Positions 28,546 through 37,760 are shown, counted from the first letter of the stretch. The stretch is DNA of 64,000 nucleotides from Agaribacter marinus (GCF_030160655.1 NZ_BSOT01000005.1:2003546-2067545), one strand, 5' to 3'. Notes: a model not told the origin generated them from the sequence alone. Translations and numbers: made by a program.

Positions 28546-29325
28546 ATGATGAATTATCGCAATGACCACAGAATGCTTGTTTTAAAATCAATATTTAGAT
28601 GTTCCGCTGCACTAAGCGCACTAATCTTTCTTCAAAACACACTGTTTTTTCATGACGCTCTGGCGAGTGTCGGAGGGGTTCATGGCCCAGGTGTTAAACC
28701 AAATGATAAGACATTAGAGTTTCGCTCCTCTCTCGCAGCAGCCGATGAGAGTACTCAACAGGATGTGTGGACACATCGCTTGCATTATCAGCATTCACTT
28801 AATAGCCAACTCCGAGCAAGGCTAGTATTGCAATATCGTGACCTTGAAAGTTTTGAATATGATTCACTGCGTGCCGAACTCTTGTATAACTTCAAGAAGA
28901 AAGACCCTAACGGTCGTTGGTCTAGCGCGCTGCGCTTTGATGTGCGCACAAATAGAGGTAATAGGCCAGAAGACTACTTTGTAAATTGGACAAACCAATG
29001 GGACTTTAAAGATGGCTGGCGCGCACGCGGCTTAGTCATATTAAGTCGTCAGTTTAATAGTGAACAAGCGTCGTCTAAAACCGCATTTGGAACAAGAGCC
29101 AGTATCAGTAAATCTCTCGACAATAGCCTTAGAGTAGGCATAGATTTATTTGATACTTATGGCGAATTTGGCGAATTTGGCAATTTTAATGACCAAAGGC
29201 ATCTTATTGGGCCTAAGCTAGTTGGGAAGTTAGCCGGTTTCAGTTTTCAAGCAAGGTATTTAGCAGGTGTCACATCTCGCACTAGGGATAACAATTTTTC
29301 GTTGTTTGTGAGCCGGTCTTTTTAA
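28546..29325 (+). CDS. Small outer-membrane beta-barrel protein, function unknown
   Basis: 259 residues. A signal peptide (hydrophobic about 18-40, cleavage near ALAS) is followed by alternating amphipathic strands and a terminal aromatic residue (FVSRSF), the C-terminal signature of outer-membrane barrels. AAGGCG precedes the first ATG. The family is not recognised; a phosphate-limitation porin or a channel for the transport system next door is possible from its position, divergent from the PHO-box TonB2-type operon. I do not see a PHO-box-like site reading towards this gene. Confidence 0.7.
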   Translation: MMNYRNDHRMLVLKSIFRCSAALSALIFLQNTLFFHDALASVGGVHGPGVKPNDKTLEFRSSLAAADESTQQDVWTHRLHYQHSLNSQLRARLVLQYRDLESFEYDSLRAELLYNFKKKDPNGRWSSALRFDVRTNRGNRPEDYFVNWTNQWDFKDGWRARGLVILSRQFNSEQASSKTAFGTRASISKSLDNSLRVGIDLFDTYGEFGEFGNFNDQRHLIGPKLVGKLAGFSFQARYLAGVTSRTRDNNFSLFVSRSF

Positions 29326-29395
29326 ATATGTAAGTATTATTAGTATCCCAGCCGCTGTTTAAGTTGCGACTGGGCCTCTATGCTAAATCACCGAT

Positions 29396-29842
29396 TTAGT
29401 TGGGTAAACAAACTCTTCGTGTTCTAGTTTCAGTTCTGACACCGGACTCTTCGATAGTACCTTGGACATTTTCAGCTTCTCGCCACCAATAGTCGCAAGC
29501 CACTCCACCGACGTTTGTCGTGCCATTCCAATCATAAGATATCCTTAGCGAGCCGCAAGCCGGAGGAGAACCAACCTGAGTTTTAACTCTCACCTTCGTT
29601 ATATCTTTTTCTAAAGATACTTTTCTCCAGTTTTCAGTTGGGCAAGAAGAACTTCCATTAGGGTAAGTATTGTAATTTGGTATACCAAAGTATTCCAAAC
29701 TAGCTTCATACTCGCATTCAACTACGTGAACTTGAACCTCATAAGTTTCGTAAAAGCAATCTACATCTGGTGCAGCGTGAAGAAAAGTGATAGGTGAAAA
29801 AAATGCAAAGAGTGTAGCAATTTTGGATATCTTAAATTTCAT
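29396..29842 (-). CDS. Secreted Cys-containing hypothetical protein
   Basis: 148 residues with a signal peptide (cleavage near LHAAP, about 23). The mature part has six cysteines (in DCFYE, ECEYE, SCPTE, ACGSL, ACDYW and VCLPN), which suggests three disulphides and a periplasmic or extracellular location. No domain recognised. AAGGAACG stands upstream of the ATG, so the gene is likely real although more AT-rich than its neighbours. It is convergent with the barrel gene; a phage-like or recently acquired origin is possible. Confidence 0.6.
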   Translation of the reverse strand: MKFKISKIATLFAFFSPITFLHAAPDVDCFYETYEVQVHVVECEYEASLEYFGIPNYNTYPNGSSSCPTENWRKVSLEKDITKVRVKTQVGSPPACGSLRISYDWNGTTNVGGVACDYWWREAENVQGTIEESGVRTETRTRRVCLPN

Positions 29843-29962
29843 AGCGTTCGTTCCTTTTTATTTTGAACAATAAATGAACTGCTTAACTGCTTGCAGCTAA
29901 GATAAACTAGCGCTTTTAAATTACGATTCCATGATGCTTTTCTTACACTTTTTTTCTCTTAT

Positions 29963-29989
29963 AAAAAAACGCCAGCATGTGCCAGCGTT
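29963..29989 (-). terminator. Rho-independent terminator of the TonB-dependent receptor (30.0-32.7 kb)
   Basis: On the minus strand AACGCTGGCA pairs with TGCTGGCGTT (two G-U wobbles) and is followed by seven T residues, about 40 bp after the receptor stop codon. Confidence 0.8.
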
Positions 29990-30029
29990 CTATATTGGAC
30001 TTAAACAAATTCATCAAAACATAAGGAGT

Positions 30030-32714
30030 TTAAAACTGATACTGATAGCTTAAACTGAATCCCATTCCTTGTTCTGTCTCTCTAACCGCAATATCCGACT
30101 GAGTCACCTCTTGACTTTCATCCAGTATATTTTGCATTTTGACCGAAACTGTAGAGTTGAAGTCCGGATAGTACTTGTACACTAAATCTAAAGAATGAAA
30201 TGGCTGTTCAAACGCATCTTCTCGCCCACCGAGACCAGCAGCTAGAATACGCTCTCCAAACACATTGTAGACAAGCGACGCAGAATGCTCCCCGTTGGCT
30301 GAATCGTAACTCAACTGCAAATTAACCACATATTGAGAATGACCAGTAATACGCTTAGTGGGATTTGTTAAGTTGCCAGCAAATGCAGGGTCAATAACAG
30401 CTTCAGAGTCACTTAAAGTAATGTTTCCAGAAGTAAAGAACCCAGATGCCATATCTCCTAAGTCTCTTAACCATTCAACCTCTATGCCATATACTTCAGC
30501 AGTCTCGCCATTCACAAACGTCGCAGAATAGTCTTCATCGCCTATGCGTAAAACTGTCTCTATCGGAGAACTTATATCCTTATAAAATGCAGCTACCGAC
30601 AAATTGTCGCCACCTTCACCATAATATTCATACCTAAGGTCATAGTTCTTAATTGGGCTACTCAATAAACCCACTCTACCAAAGGTTCTTATATCAGTAA
30701 GAGGATCAAAATACGTTACCGGTACAACTTCACGTAAATCTGGCCGAACGATTGTTTCACCATAACTGGCACGAACTTGGTAATTTGTATTACTCAAAAA
30801 CGTTACTGCCAATGAGGGAAAGATGTCATCTTCAGATACACTACCAGCTTCAATTCTTTCTTCTGAAAATATGAGATTTAGATCGTCGCCGGTAAAAATG
30901 AGACTCGAAGTACCTATTGACGATTGACTAAACGATTCCCAACGTGCACCACCACTTAAACGCCAATTGGTATTCAGAAAAACATCGAACGACCCGTAAC
31001 CGGCGTTAACTTTTTGCGCAGCTAGATAATCATCCGCATCAGGAATTTCAGGTTCATTAAATAACAGTGACAAGTTGCCACTTTGAATTAACGAATCGGT
31101 CAAAAATCCACTGTTTTCAAGGGGGTCTCGATTTCCATCATTTACTTGAAGCGGCGCACTACCAAGATTACTCACTTGGAAGCTCGACGTTGTATAGGTT
31201 CTCGCCCTATCAAAACCATCAAAACCAGCCCTAAGCTCGACATCGATTCCATCAATGACGACGGGATAAGATATATTGCCACCAAAACTGTTTAAGCGAT
31301 CATCCAAATTGGTATACGAATAGATTGCTCGGTTGTTGTCTCCGGAAACAGAAGAACCACTGTATACACCACTGTCGTCATAAGCATCAACAAATCTAAA
31401 GGTTGAATCAACAGGTATATCAGTTTCTGCACGTGATCTAGTATATTGCCAATCTACCCCTATTCCGCCGAAATCAAGGAATGTATGCTTACCGAGAAAT
31501 TGTGTAACTTGGAGCTTTCTCTCTTCAAAACGGAGTTCATGCGTGCGGTTCGCTCTACCGTCACCGACAATACTAAAGACTGTGCTTCCAGCGGGACTTT
31601 GAAGAAGACCGATATCACTTTCTTCTTCATTGTCCTCTAAATATAGATTGTTTATCGTCAATTCATGAGCATCTAACCGATAACCTACATTCAATACAGC
31701 ATTTAGTCTTTCGTTTTGCGTTGTCACTTCTGAATCGGTAAGCGTATTGAAGCACGAATTAGACAAATCGTCTTGTGACTCAAGTGTGATTGAACAATCA
31801 GGTTGTGCATCTTGAGACAACACGGCTGTTTTTCGTTCAGCGAAATCGCTTTCTTTATCATATGACACTGAGGCTAAGAACCCAAAAGTGCCACCAAAGA
31901 ATTCGTCTTCAATACTATTTCCGATAAACGCTTGCGCACTATAATTTGGATCAAGCGACTCTTTGGTAAGCGAATAATCTCTGGGAAGAGATAGCAATAA
32001 TTCGCGATTAAGGACACGTGCTTGCTCACCAGCAGACTGTGTGTCGTTCGATTGTAATTTTAACCTGTCGACTATACCGTTAATCGAAAAGTCACCTCTA
32101 AACCTCGGAATAGCACTCTCGAGAGCTGTAGGTGTGCCACTATCGACTTTGTTGAACGTGTTACCTTCACCAGCCGATGTATCATAGCCAAGGCCAAACT
32201 GTATACCGGCAGTAAATTCACTAGGAACAGACTTCGTTCGAATGTCGATGCTACCGCCACCAAACGCCGCAGGCATTGCAGGTGAAAACGCTTTTTGTAC
32301 CGCCAAGCTCTCAATAATACTCGCAGGTATTATATCAAGTGGAATCACATTTCTAGTCAAATCAGGACTAGGTATTGCTGCTCCATTCAATCGGGCACTC
32401 GAATATCTTTCCCCAAGTCCCCTGACGTAAATAAATTTGCCGTCAACCAACGTTAATCCTGTCACCCGACGCAATGCAGATGCTGCATCACTGTCTCCAG
32501 TTCGAGACAACTGCTCTGCACCCAATATGTCTGCTACAAATGCTTGGTTCTTACGCTCTTCAATAACCGCAGCAGCCGTGCCTTGCAGTCTAGTTCCCGA
32601 TGTAACAACTTCATCTATTGTTTCTTGCTCTTGCGCTAGTGCGTTTGCCGCACTAACCATCAAACACAGGCTAACGGCGTAGCTGACTCTATTCAGTCTT
32701 TGTTGATATTTCAT
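30030..32714 (-). CDS. TonB-dependent receptor paired with beta-helix lipoprotein
   Basis: 894 residues from the ATG at 32714, which has AGGAG 8 nt upstream; a TTG start 24 nt earlier is open but lacks support. Signal peptide ending at ANALAQ, TonB-box-like DEVVTSGTR, plug (about 50-160: ASALRRVTGLTLVDGKFIYVR, shortened), and a 22-strand-type barrel ending in QYQF. It is of the classic TonB-dependent receptor type without a carboxypeptidase-like domain. It lies downstream of the 533-residue lipoprotein gene, both after phoB-phoR-pstS. Substrate not known. Inferred role: uptake of a phosphorus-containing compound. Confidence 0.9.
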   Translation of the reverse strand: MKYQQRLNRVSYAVSLCLMVSAANALAQEQETIDEVVTSGTRLQGTAAAVIEERKNQAFVADILGAEQLSRTGDSDAASALRRVTGLTLVDGKFIYVRGLGERYSSARLNGAAIPSPDLTRNVIPLDIIPASIIESLAVQKAFSPAMPAAFGGGSIDIRTKSVPSEFTAGIQFGLGYDTSAGEGNTFNKVDSGTPTALESAIPRFRGDFSINGIVDRLKLQSNDTQSAGEQARVLNRELLLSLPRDYSLTKESLDPNYSAQAFIGNSIEDEFFGGTFGFLASVSYDKESDFAERKTAVLSQDAQPDCSITLESQDDLSNSCFNTLTDSEVTTQNERLNAVLNVGYRLDAHELTINNLYLEDNEEESDIGLLQSPAGSTVFSIVGDGRANRTHELRFEERKLQVTQFLGKHTFLDFGGIGVDWQYTRSRAETDIPVDSTFRFVDAYDDSGVYSGSSVSGDNNRAIYSYTNLDDRLNSFGGNISYPVVIDGIDVELRAGFDGFDRARTYTTSSFQVSNLGSAPLQVNDGNRDPLENSGFLTDSLIQSGNLSLLFNEPEIPDADDYLAAQKVNAGYGSFDVFLNTNWRLSGGARWESFSQSSIGTSSLIFTGDDLNLIFSEERIEAGSVSEDDIFPSLAVTFLSNTNYQVRASYGETIVRPDLREVVPVTYFDPLTDIRTFGRVGLLSSPIKNYDLRYEYYGEGGDNLSVAAFYKDISSPIETVLRIGDEDYSATFVNGETAEVYGIEVEWLRDLGDMASGFFTSGNITLSDSEAVIDPAFAGNLTNPTKRITGHSQYVVNLQLSYDSANGEHSASLVYNVFGERILAAGLGGREDAFEQPFHSLDLVYKYYPDFNSTVSVKMQNILDESQEVTQSDIAVRETEQGMGFSLSYQYQF

Positions 32715-32736
32715 TTTCAACTCCTGCCATTTATCC

Positions 32737-32763
32737 AAAAAATAGGCGCATTAATGCGCCTAT
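32737..32763 (-). terminator. Intergenic terminator/attenuator between lipoprotein and receptor genes
   Basis: A perfect palindrome (stem TAGGCGCA/TGCGCCTA around TTAA, 32742-32763) is followed on the minus strand by six T residues. It lies 20 bp after the lipoprotein stop and 23 bp before the receptor ATG. It probably lets lipoprotein mRNA exceed receptor mRNA. Confidence 0.85.
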
Positions 32764-32782
32764 CTGTGGAAACTTTACCTAA

Positions 32783-34384
32783 TTAGTCCGCGTCTGCTGC
32801 TGCTAGCGCAGTTTCAACCCATTTGTACCATGCAGAATCTGAAGCTTGGTCAGAAACTGCACCTACATATGCAGCAGAGTCAAAGAAGCTTGAATCTAAA
32901 CCTGAAAGGTCATTTGGCGTAATTGTGATATCACTAGAAGACGTTAATGTAGCGAATCCATTGTCTGCTAATACAGAAGCAGTAGAGGCAACACGTTCAT
33001 TCGAACCATCGTTATCAAACCATTCTGTTAAGGAAGTACCATTTAAAGGTCCTCCATCGAACTGGCCGTTGTCATCATTAAACTCTTCTGCACATGCCAT
33101 TACTGAACCATTAAATACAATATTGTCTGCACCAAGTTCTCCATCCGAAGAGAAGCTAACGCATTGTGATTGAGTTGCGTCAGTCTTAATCATTAACACG
33201 TTGTAAAGTGATGCATTAAATTGATCATCAAATTTGAAAGCTATCGACGGATCCTCATCACGCACAGATAAAGCATCTGAGGTAATAACTGTAACATTAG
33301 CAATCGTAGGGTTAGAAGAAGGACCGTCATTTTTACGACCGTCTGACTCAAAACCACCATTCCCCATACTTACGTTAACACCATCGCGATTTTCAACGGT
33401 ACCATGTTTAACAAACAGGAATTGCGCAGAACCTTGCCAGCCGGCATCGAAATCGAATGAATCATCTTGGGTATCTGTAACGACAATATACTTAAGCGTA
33501 GTAGCACCGCCAAATATTTCTACGCCATCGTCAAACCCTTGGTGAATATGAATAAATTCAAATTCTGAACCAGAACCTACTGCATTTAGGGTTAATGAGT
33601 TTAAGTCATCTCCTTCACCACCTGCACGAGGACCAGAGCCTGCATACCAAACTTTAGTCCATTTGATGTTACCGCTAGAATCTGAGTTATCATTCCCGCC
33701 ATAAAAACTTGTAATACCTTCCGAAGGAACATTACAAGTACCCGCACCACGCTCAGTGTCATTACATTGGTCTGTTACGCCATTACCGTTGATGATAATA
33801 CCACCCCAATCCGCAAACAAAGGACCGGTACCGGCGTTGTCAAATCTGTCAAACGCATTTGCTGAAGTAAAGGTAATAGGCTTTGCTTGAGTCCCTACCG
33901 CTTGAATTTTCGCACCTCTAGCAATTCGAATAATCGCTTCACCAGACTGGAACGCTAAAGTTGCGCCAGGTAAGACTGTCATAGTTGGTCCATTTTCCGG
34001 GATTGCGAATCCTTCCGTCGTATCTCCGTCTTCGCCAATAAGAAGTGCGTCTTCAAAGAAATGAACACCATCATTTGGAAGTTCTTCAAACGTGATGTTT
34101 GAAGTAATAGAAAAACTACGACTCGCGAATGAATCATTGTAAATACAGTCGTTCCCGCTAACTACGCCCGTGACAGTACCAGCCGAACCTTCGTAGCTAG
34201 CACAAGTTACATCATCACCGGAATTGCCGCCACCACCATCGGTGTTATTTGAATTATTGACACTGTTGTCAGTTATGCTGCTATTGTCATTGACAGTCGG
34301 TTGAATTTTAATGTCGCCGCCGCAACCAGCAAGAATCAAAGCCGCAGTTATTGCACTTGCTTTGAATAACGTTTTGAATTCCAT
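32783..34384 (-). CDS. Beta-helix lipoprotein, partner of TonB-dependent receptor
   Basis: 533 residues. Lipobox LAGC (C21), then an Asn/Gly/Ser-rich linker (about 25-60), then a parallel beta-helix region (about 90-420: rows such as TVLPGATLAFQSG, DWGGIIINGNG, GFDDGVEIFGGA) and a C-terminal acidic tail. The ATG has GGAGA upstream. Similar proteins are paired with TonB-dependent receptors in Shewanella, Vibrio and related genera; by analogy with SusC/SusD pairs it could be the surface ligand-binding partner, but this is not shown. Its promoter carries a PHO-box-like site 63 bp upstream, immediately after pstS. Confidence 0.85.
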   Translation of the reverse strand: MEFKTLFKASAITAALILAGCGGDIKIQPTVNDNSSITDNSVNNSNNTDGGGGNSGDDVTCASYEGSAGTVTGVVSGNDCIYNDSFASRSFSITSNITFEELPNDGVHFFEDALLIGEDGDTTEGFAIPENGPTMTVLPGATLAFQSGEAIIRIARGAKIQAVGTQAKPITFTSANAFDRFDNAGTGPLFADWGGIIINGNGVTDQCNDTERGAGTCNVPSEGITSFYGGNDNSDSSGNIKWTKVWYAGSGPRAGGEGDDLNSLTLNAVGSGSEFEFIHIHQGFDDGVEIFGGATTLKYIVVTDTQDDSFDFDAGWQGSAQFLFVKHGTVENRDGVNVSMGNGGFESDGRKNDGPSSNPTIANVTVITSDALSVRDEDPSIAFKFDDQFNASLYNVLMIKTDATQSQCVSFSSDGELGADNIVFNGSVMACAEEFNDDNGQFDGGPLNGTSLTEWFDNDGSNERVASTASVLADNGFATLTSSSDITITPNDLSGLDSSFFDSAAYVGAVSDQASDSAWYKWVETALAAADAD

Positions 34385-34430
34385 GTTGTTCTCCAGACGA
34401 GTTAGATATGTTGTTTTTAAAACTGCGGGA

Positions 34431-34464
34431 AGACTACTGAAATGAGATTACACTTTTATTACAT
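34431..34464 (-). promoter_or_regulatory. PHO-box-like promoter of the beta-helix lipoprotein gene
   Basis: Minus strand ATGTAAT-AAAA-GTGTAAT (34464-34447), 10 bp, then TAGTCT (34436-34431). Both half-sites carry AAT instead of CAT but keep the 11-bp period. It lies between pstS and the lipoprotein gene. Confidence 0.72.
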
Positions 34465-34471
34465 CCAAAAG

Positions 34472-34489
34472 TCGTAATAAAAGTTTCAT
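34472..34489 (+). promoter_or_regulatory. Second, inverted PHO-box-like site
   Basis: Plus strand TCGTAAT-AAAA-GTTTCAT, facing away from the lipoprotein gene and forming an inverted pair with the site at 34447-34464. No -10 is seen at the expected distance, so it may be an extra PhoB-binding site and not a promoter. Confidence 0.4.
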
Positions 34490-34667
34490 ATTTAAGGGCG
34501 CGGCATTAGGACTTATAAGTTTTCCCCCAATTATCCAGCACCAACCATCATCGCAAGCCAAAAAGCAGATTCAAAAACAAACCTGAACATTACTGACGCG
34601 GTGTATGAAGTGTAGATTTCACAAAATTGTACTTGTTATAAGTAGTTAAACTGACAACTAAACGAAC

Positions 34668-35714
34668 TTACTTAACATTACCTTTGGAAGAGATAAGGTT
34701 CAATTGACGTTGCAGTAAACGCCCTGTGACCGGGTAATAATTGGTATCACTCACCACTTTTTGACCATCTGCGGATAACATATAGCGTAAAAAGGTTCTT
34801 TCTAATAAGGGTAGGTCCTGCCCCGGCGCCTTATTCACAACGATATATAGATAACGCGAAAACGGGTATTTGCCCAATTCAATATTTTCTGCATTTGGCA
34901 TCACATACTCTTTGCCATCTGCACTTAATGCTAACGCTCTGACATCACGATTACTGTGTCCAAGGGCGGCATAACCAATTCCGCCGATACTAGCAGCAAT
35001 AGACTGCACAACTGATGAGGAACTTGGCATTTCATTTACCGTAATTAAAAAGTCTCCACCACACAATGCCAGCTTTTTAAATAAATCATATGTACCAGAG
35101 GCTGAATTTCTGCCGAACACTTGAATATTTTTTGTTACACCAAATTTGCTAACGCCAAGTTGTGACCAATCGTTCAACGCTGCTTTATGTCCGCAAAAAC
35201 GCGTGGCAGAAAAAATACCATCGACTTCATCAATCGTGAGCTGCGTTAGCGGATTGTTCTTTTCGACATATATACTGATGGCGTCAAGTGCAACCACTAG
35301 GGCTGTCGGAGGATAGCCATGCTTGCGGATAAAACGGTCAATTTCCACCGCACTTAAGGCACGACTCATCGGTCCAATACTCGCCGTACCTTGGGTGAGC
35401 GCTTGGGACGCAGTGGCAGAACCAGTTGCTTGAATTTGAAACTTAACATGTGGGTACAAACGCTGAAACTCTTCTGCCCATAAGGCCATTAAGTTAGCCA
35501 AACTGTCAGAGCCTACTGAACTAATACTGCCGTAAACACCTGGCGTTGCCCGGTAGTTTGTTTGAGAGCTTAGCGCCGAGTAAGTCGAAGCAGCACCAAT
35601 TGGATCCGTGTTTTGTGAATGCGCACTAGGAGTTAATACAACGCCAAAAAAAAATACCAATAGAGAACACAAAACCAGGGCACTAGAGAAACCTTGCGAC
35701 TTACCTCTACGCAC
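34668..35714 (-). CDS. pstS: PstS-like phosphate-binding protein
   Basis: About 348 residues from a GTG at 35714 that overlaps the phoR stop (GTGCGTAG); the frame is open back to a TTG at 35786, inside phoR. The signal peptide is clear (LVLCSLLVFFFGVVLTPSAHSQ, in two parts). Ligand-pocket motifs of phosphate-binding proteins are visible: QATGSATASQALTQG, FGRNSASGTYDLFK and IGGIGYAALG. It is the periplasmic component that delivers phosphate to an ABC permease, but no pstC, pstA, pstB or phoU is in the window. Third gene of phoB-phoR-pstS, an arrangement seen in several Alteromonadales. Confidence 0.85.
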   Translation of the reverse strand: MRRGKSQGFSSALVLCSLLVFFFGVVLTPSAHSQNTDPIGAASTYSALSSQTNYRATPGVYGSISSVGSDSLANLMALWAEEFQRLYPHVKFQIQATGSATASQALTQGTASIGPMSRALSAVEIDRFIRKHGYPPTALVVALDAISIYVEKNNPLTQLTIDEVDGIFSATRFCGHKAALNDWSQLGVSKFGVTKNIQVFGRNSASGTYDLFKKLALCGGDFLITVNEMPSSSSVVQSIAASIGGIGYAALGHSNRDVRALALSADGKEYVMPNAENIELGKYPFSRYLYIVVNKAPGQDLPLLERTFLRYMLSADGQKVVSDTNYYPVTGRLLQRQLNLISSKGNVK

Positions 35715-37017
35715 CGTCGTGTTGCTTAATAAGTTCCTGCGGAAGTAAAAATGAGAACTCACTGCCTTTTCCGACCTTACTTTCAATTTCTAGGGTCGAA
35801 TTATGATGATGAAGCACATGTTTTACAATAGAAAGACCTAAACCAGAGCCACCTGTTTTTCGACTTCTTGCTTTATCTACTCGATAAAAGCGTTCAGTCA
35901 ATCGGCGTAAGTGCTTGTCTTCAATCCCATCACCGTTGTCAATAACAGCAAAATAAGCACCGTTAGCTCGACTCTTCCACACTACCTCAATTTTGCCGTG
36001 TTGTGGCGTATAATGAATCGCATTAAATATTAAGTTGGAACAAGCACTACGTAACTCTGTTTCTACACCGTAGACAACAAGCTCAGAGTCAACATTAAAT
36101 GATATGTGATGTTGCTTCTCTTTATTTAATGCTTCAGCTTCAATACTAATTTGTTTGAACATCGCCTGCATATCAACGGTATTTTCGAAAATACGTTCAG
36201 CGCTAGATTCAATACGTGACAATATTAACAAATCCTCAATGAGGCTTTGCATACGATGCGTTTGCGTACCCATTTCGGAAATAGCCTTCGATACAATCGG
36301 TGGCGCTTCGCCATAACTAGAATCCAACACTTCTAAATAACCATTAATTACCGTTAGTGGTGTTTTTAATTCGTGCGACACGTTAGCAACAAAGTCTTTA
36401 CGCATTTCTTCTAGGTGTGACACGCGTGAAACGTCACGCACAATAAGTAATAATTGGTCTTCACCATATTGCATGATTCGGTATTCGAAGGTTTTTAACG
36501 GGTTAGTCGGCGCGGGAATTTCAATCGGATACTGAAAGTCACTGCCTTCTAAATACTCGATAAACTTGGGGTGGCGGATTAGATTGTCGATTCTGCGCCC
36601 ATTGTCATCTGGCCATCGAAGCCCTAATTCAATTCTGGCATTGCGGTTACACCACACAATACGTGCATTTCGGTCAATAACAACGACTGCATCAGGCAGT
36701 GCTTCAGATCCCTCTCTAAAGCGTTTGACCAATTCTCCTAAATTTTTACGTTTGTTTCTATTGCGGCGTTGAAGGTGATAAATGCCCTCGTATATGTGAT
36801 GCCAAATACCCGGTGCGCTAGGCGGTGACATTGTTCTACTTTGCCATAGCCACTTTGTTAAACGATACAAATGCACATAATTTGACGCCAATAACGCGCC
36901 AAACGCCAGTAAAATAGCTAAAGCGATATTGTCTAAGTATATACCCACAATTAGACTGCCACCGAGATACACGGAAAATCGTATTACAGTGCGCGACCAT
37001 GATTGTGGGTAATACAT
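35707..37017 (-). CDS. phoR: Phosphate regulon sensor kinase PhoR
   Basis: 436 residues. Two N-terminal membrane segments (about 13-45), a linker, a PAS domain (about 95-200, VVIDRNARIVWCNRNA), the H box NVSHELKTPLTVI (H about 215) and an HATPase domain with N (NLIFNAIHYT), G1 (DNGDGIEDKH) and G2 (GGSGLGLSIVKH) boxes. It phosphorylates PhoB when phosphate is short. The start lies 22 bp after the phoB stop. No phoU is seen nearby. Confidence 0.95.
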   Translation of the reverse strand: MYYPQSWSRTVIRFSVYLGGSLIVGIYLDNIALAILLAFGALLASNYVHLYRLTKWLWQSRTMSPPSAPGIWHHIYEGIYHLQRRNRNKRKNLGELVKRFREGSEALPDAVVVIDRNARIVWCNRNARIELGLRWPDDNGRRIDNLIRHPKFIEYLEGSDFQYPIEIPAPTNPLKTFEYRIMQYGEDQLLLIVRDVSRVSHLEEMRKDFVANVSHELKTPLTVINGYLEVLDSSYGEAPPIVSKAISEMGTQTHRMQSLIEDLLILSRIESSAERIFENTVDMQAMFKQISIEAEALNKEKQHHISFNVDSELVVYGVETELRSACSNLIFNAIHYTPQHGKIEVVWKSRANGAYFAVIDNGDGIEDKHLRRLTERFYRVDKARSRKTGGSGLGLSIVKHVLHHHNSTLEIESKVGKGSEFSFLLPQELIKQHDGA

Positions 37018-37039
37018 AAGTTAGTTTGCTCGGTGGATA

Positions 37040-37729
37040 CTAAACTTTTGCCGAGAATCTATACCCCGAACCTCGTACCGTTTGAATCATCGCGTCATGA
37101 CCATTTTCGGATATGGCTTTTCTTAAGCGACGAATATGTACATCTACCGTGCGGTCTTCAACATAGACGTTGGTTCCCCACACGTTATCAAGTAACTGTT
37201 CGCGACTATAGACTCGTTCAGGGTGAGTCATGAAAAAATGCAGCAACTTGAATTCAGTAGGCCCCATGTCTATTGGTTCGCCACCGCTAGTTACTCGGTG
37301 AGAAACAGGTTCTAAAATCAGTCCACTGAACTCAATAGGCTCCTCTTTAGAGGTTGGCGTTACTCTGCGCATGACCGCTTTTATTCTTGCGACAAGCTCC
37401 TTCGGAGAGAAGGGTTTAGTAACGTAGTCATCAGCACCGGCTTCTAAGCCACGGATTTTGTCATCCTCTTCGCTGCGTGCTGTCAGCATAATCACAGGAA
37501 TGTCCTTTGCAAACTCATGCTGCTTAAGCTTTTTGGCTAATTGAACGCCACTTCCGCCTGGCAACATCCAATCAAGTAGAATCAGATCCGGATAGGGCTC
37601 ACAGATTTTATCCAGACCAACATCAAAATCTTCGGCTTCATCTACATTAAAACCAGCTTGTTCTAAGACAAAACTCAGCATGTCCCTAATAGGTGCTTCG
37701 TCTTCAACTAACAAAATGGTACGCGACAT
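37040..37729 (-). CDS. phoB: Phosphate regulon response regulator PhoB
   Basis: 229 residues from the ATG at 37729 ([11 protein letters not shown]), exactly the E. coli length; GAGTG precedes it. The frame is open a further 84 bases upstream, but that stretch holds the PHO-box-like promoter. Receiver domain with D10, E9 and phosphoacceptor D53 ([10 protein letters not shown]), K105-region ([13 protein letters not shown]), and a winged-helix DNA-binding domain ending in [11 protein letters not shown] and VRGSGYRFS. Autoregulation through the site upstream is expected. Confidence 0.96.
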   Translation of the reverse strand: MSRTILLVEDEAPIRDMLSFVLEQAGFNVDEAEDFDVGLDKICEPYPDLILLDWMLPGGSGVQLAKKLKQHEFAKDIPVIMLTARSEEDDKIRGLEAGADDYVTKPFSPKELVARIKAVMRRVTPTSKEEPIEFSGLILEPVSHRVTSGGEPIDMGPTEFKLLHFFMTHPERVYSREQLLDNVWGTNVYVEDRTVDVHIRRLRKAISENGHDAMIQTVRGSGYRFSAKV

Positions 37730-37760
37730 TTTTTTCACTCGAGTCATTAAATTCGACCGT

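Noticed and set aside
29341-29386. Hairpin CCCAGCCGC...GCGACTGGG after the barrel gene as a terminator
   Set aside because: It has an internal mismatch and no T-run follows, so I did not list it.
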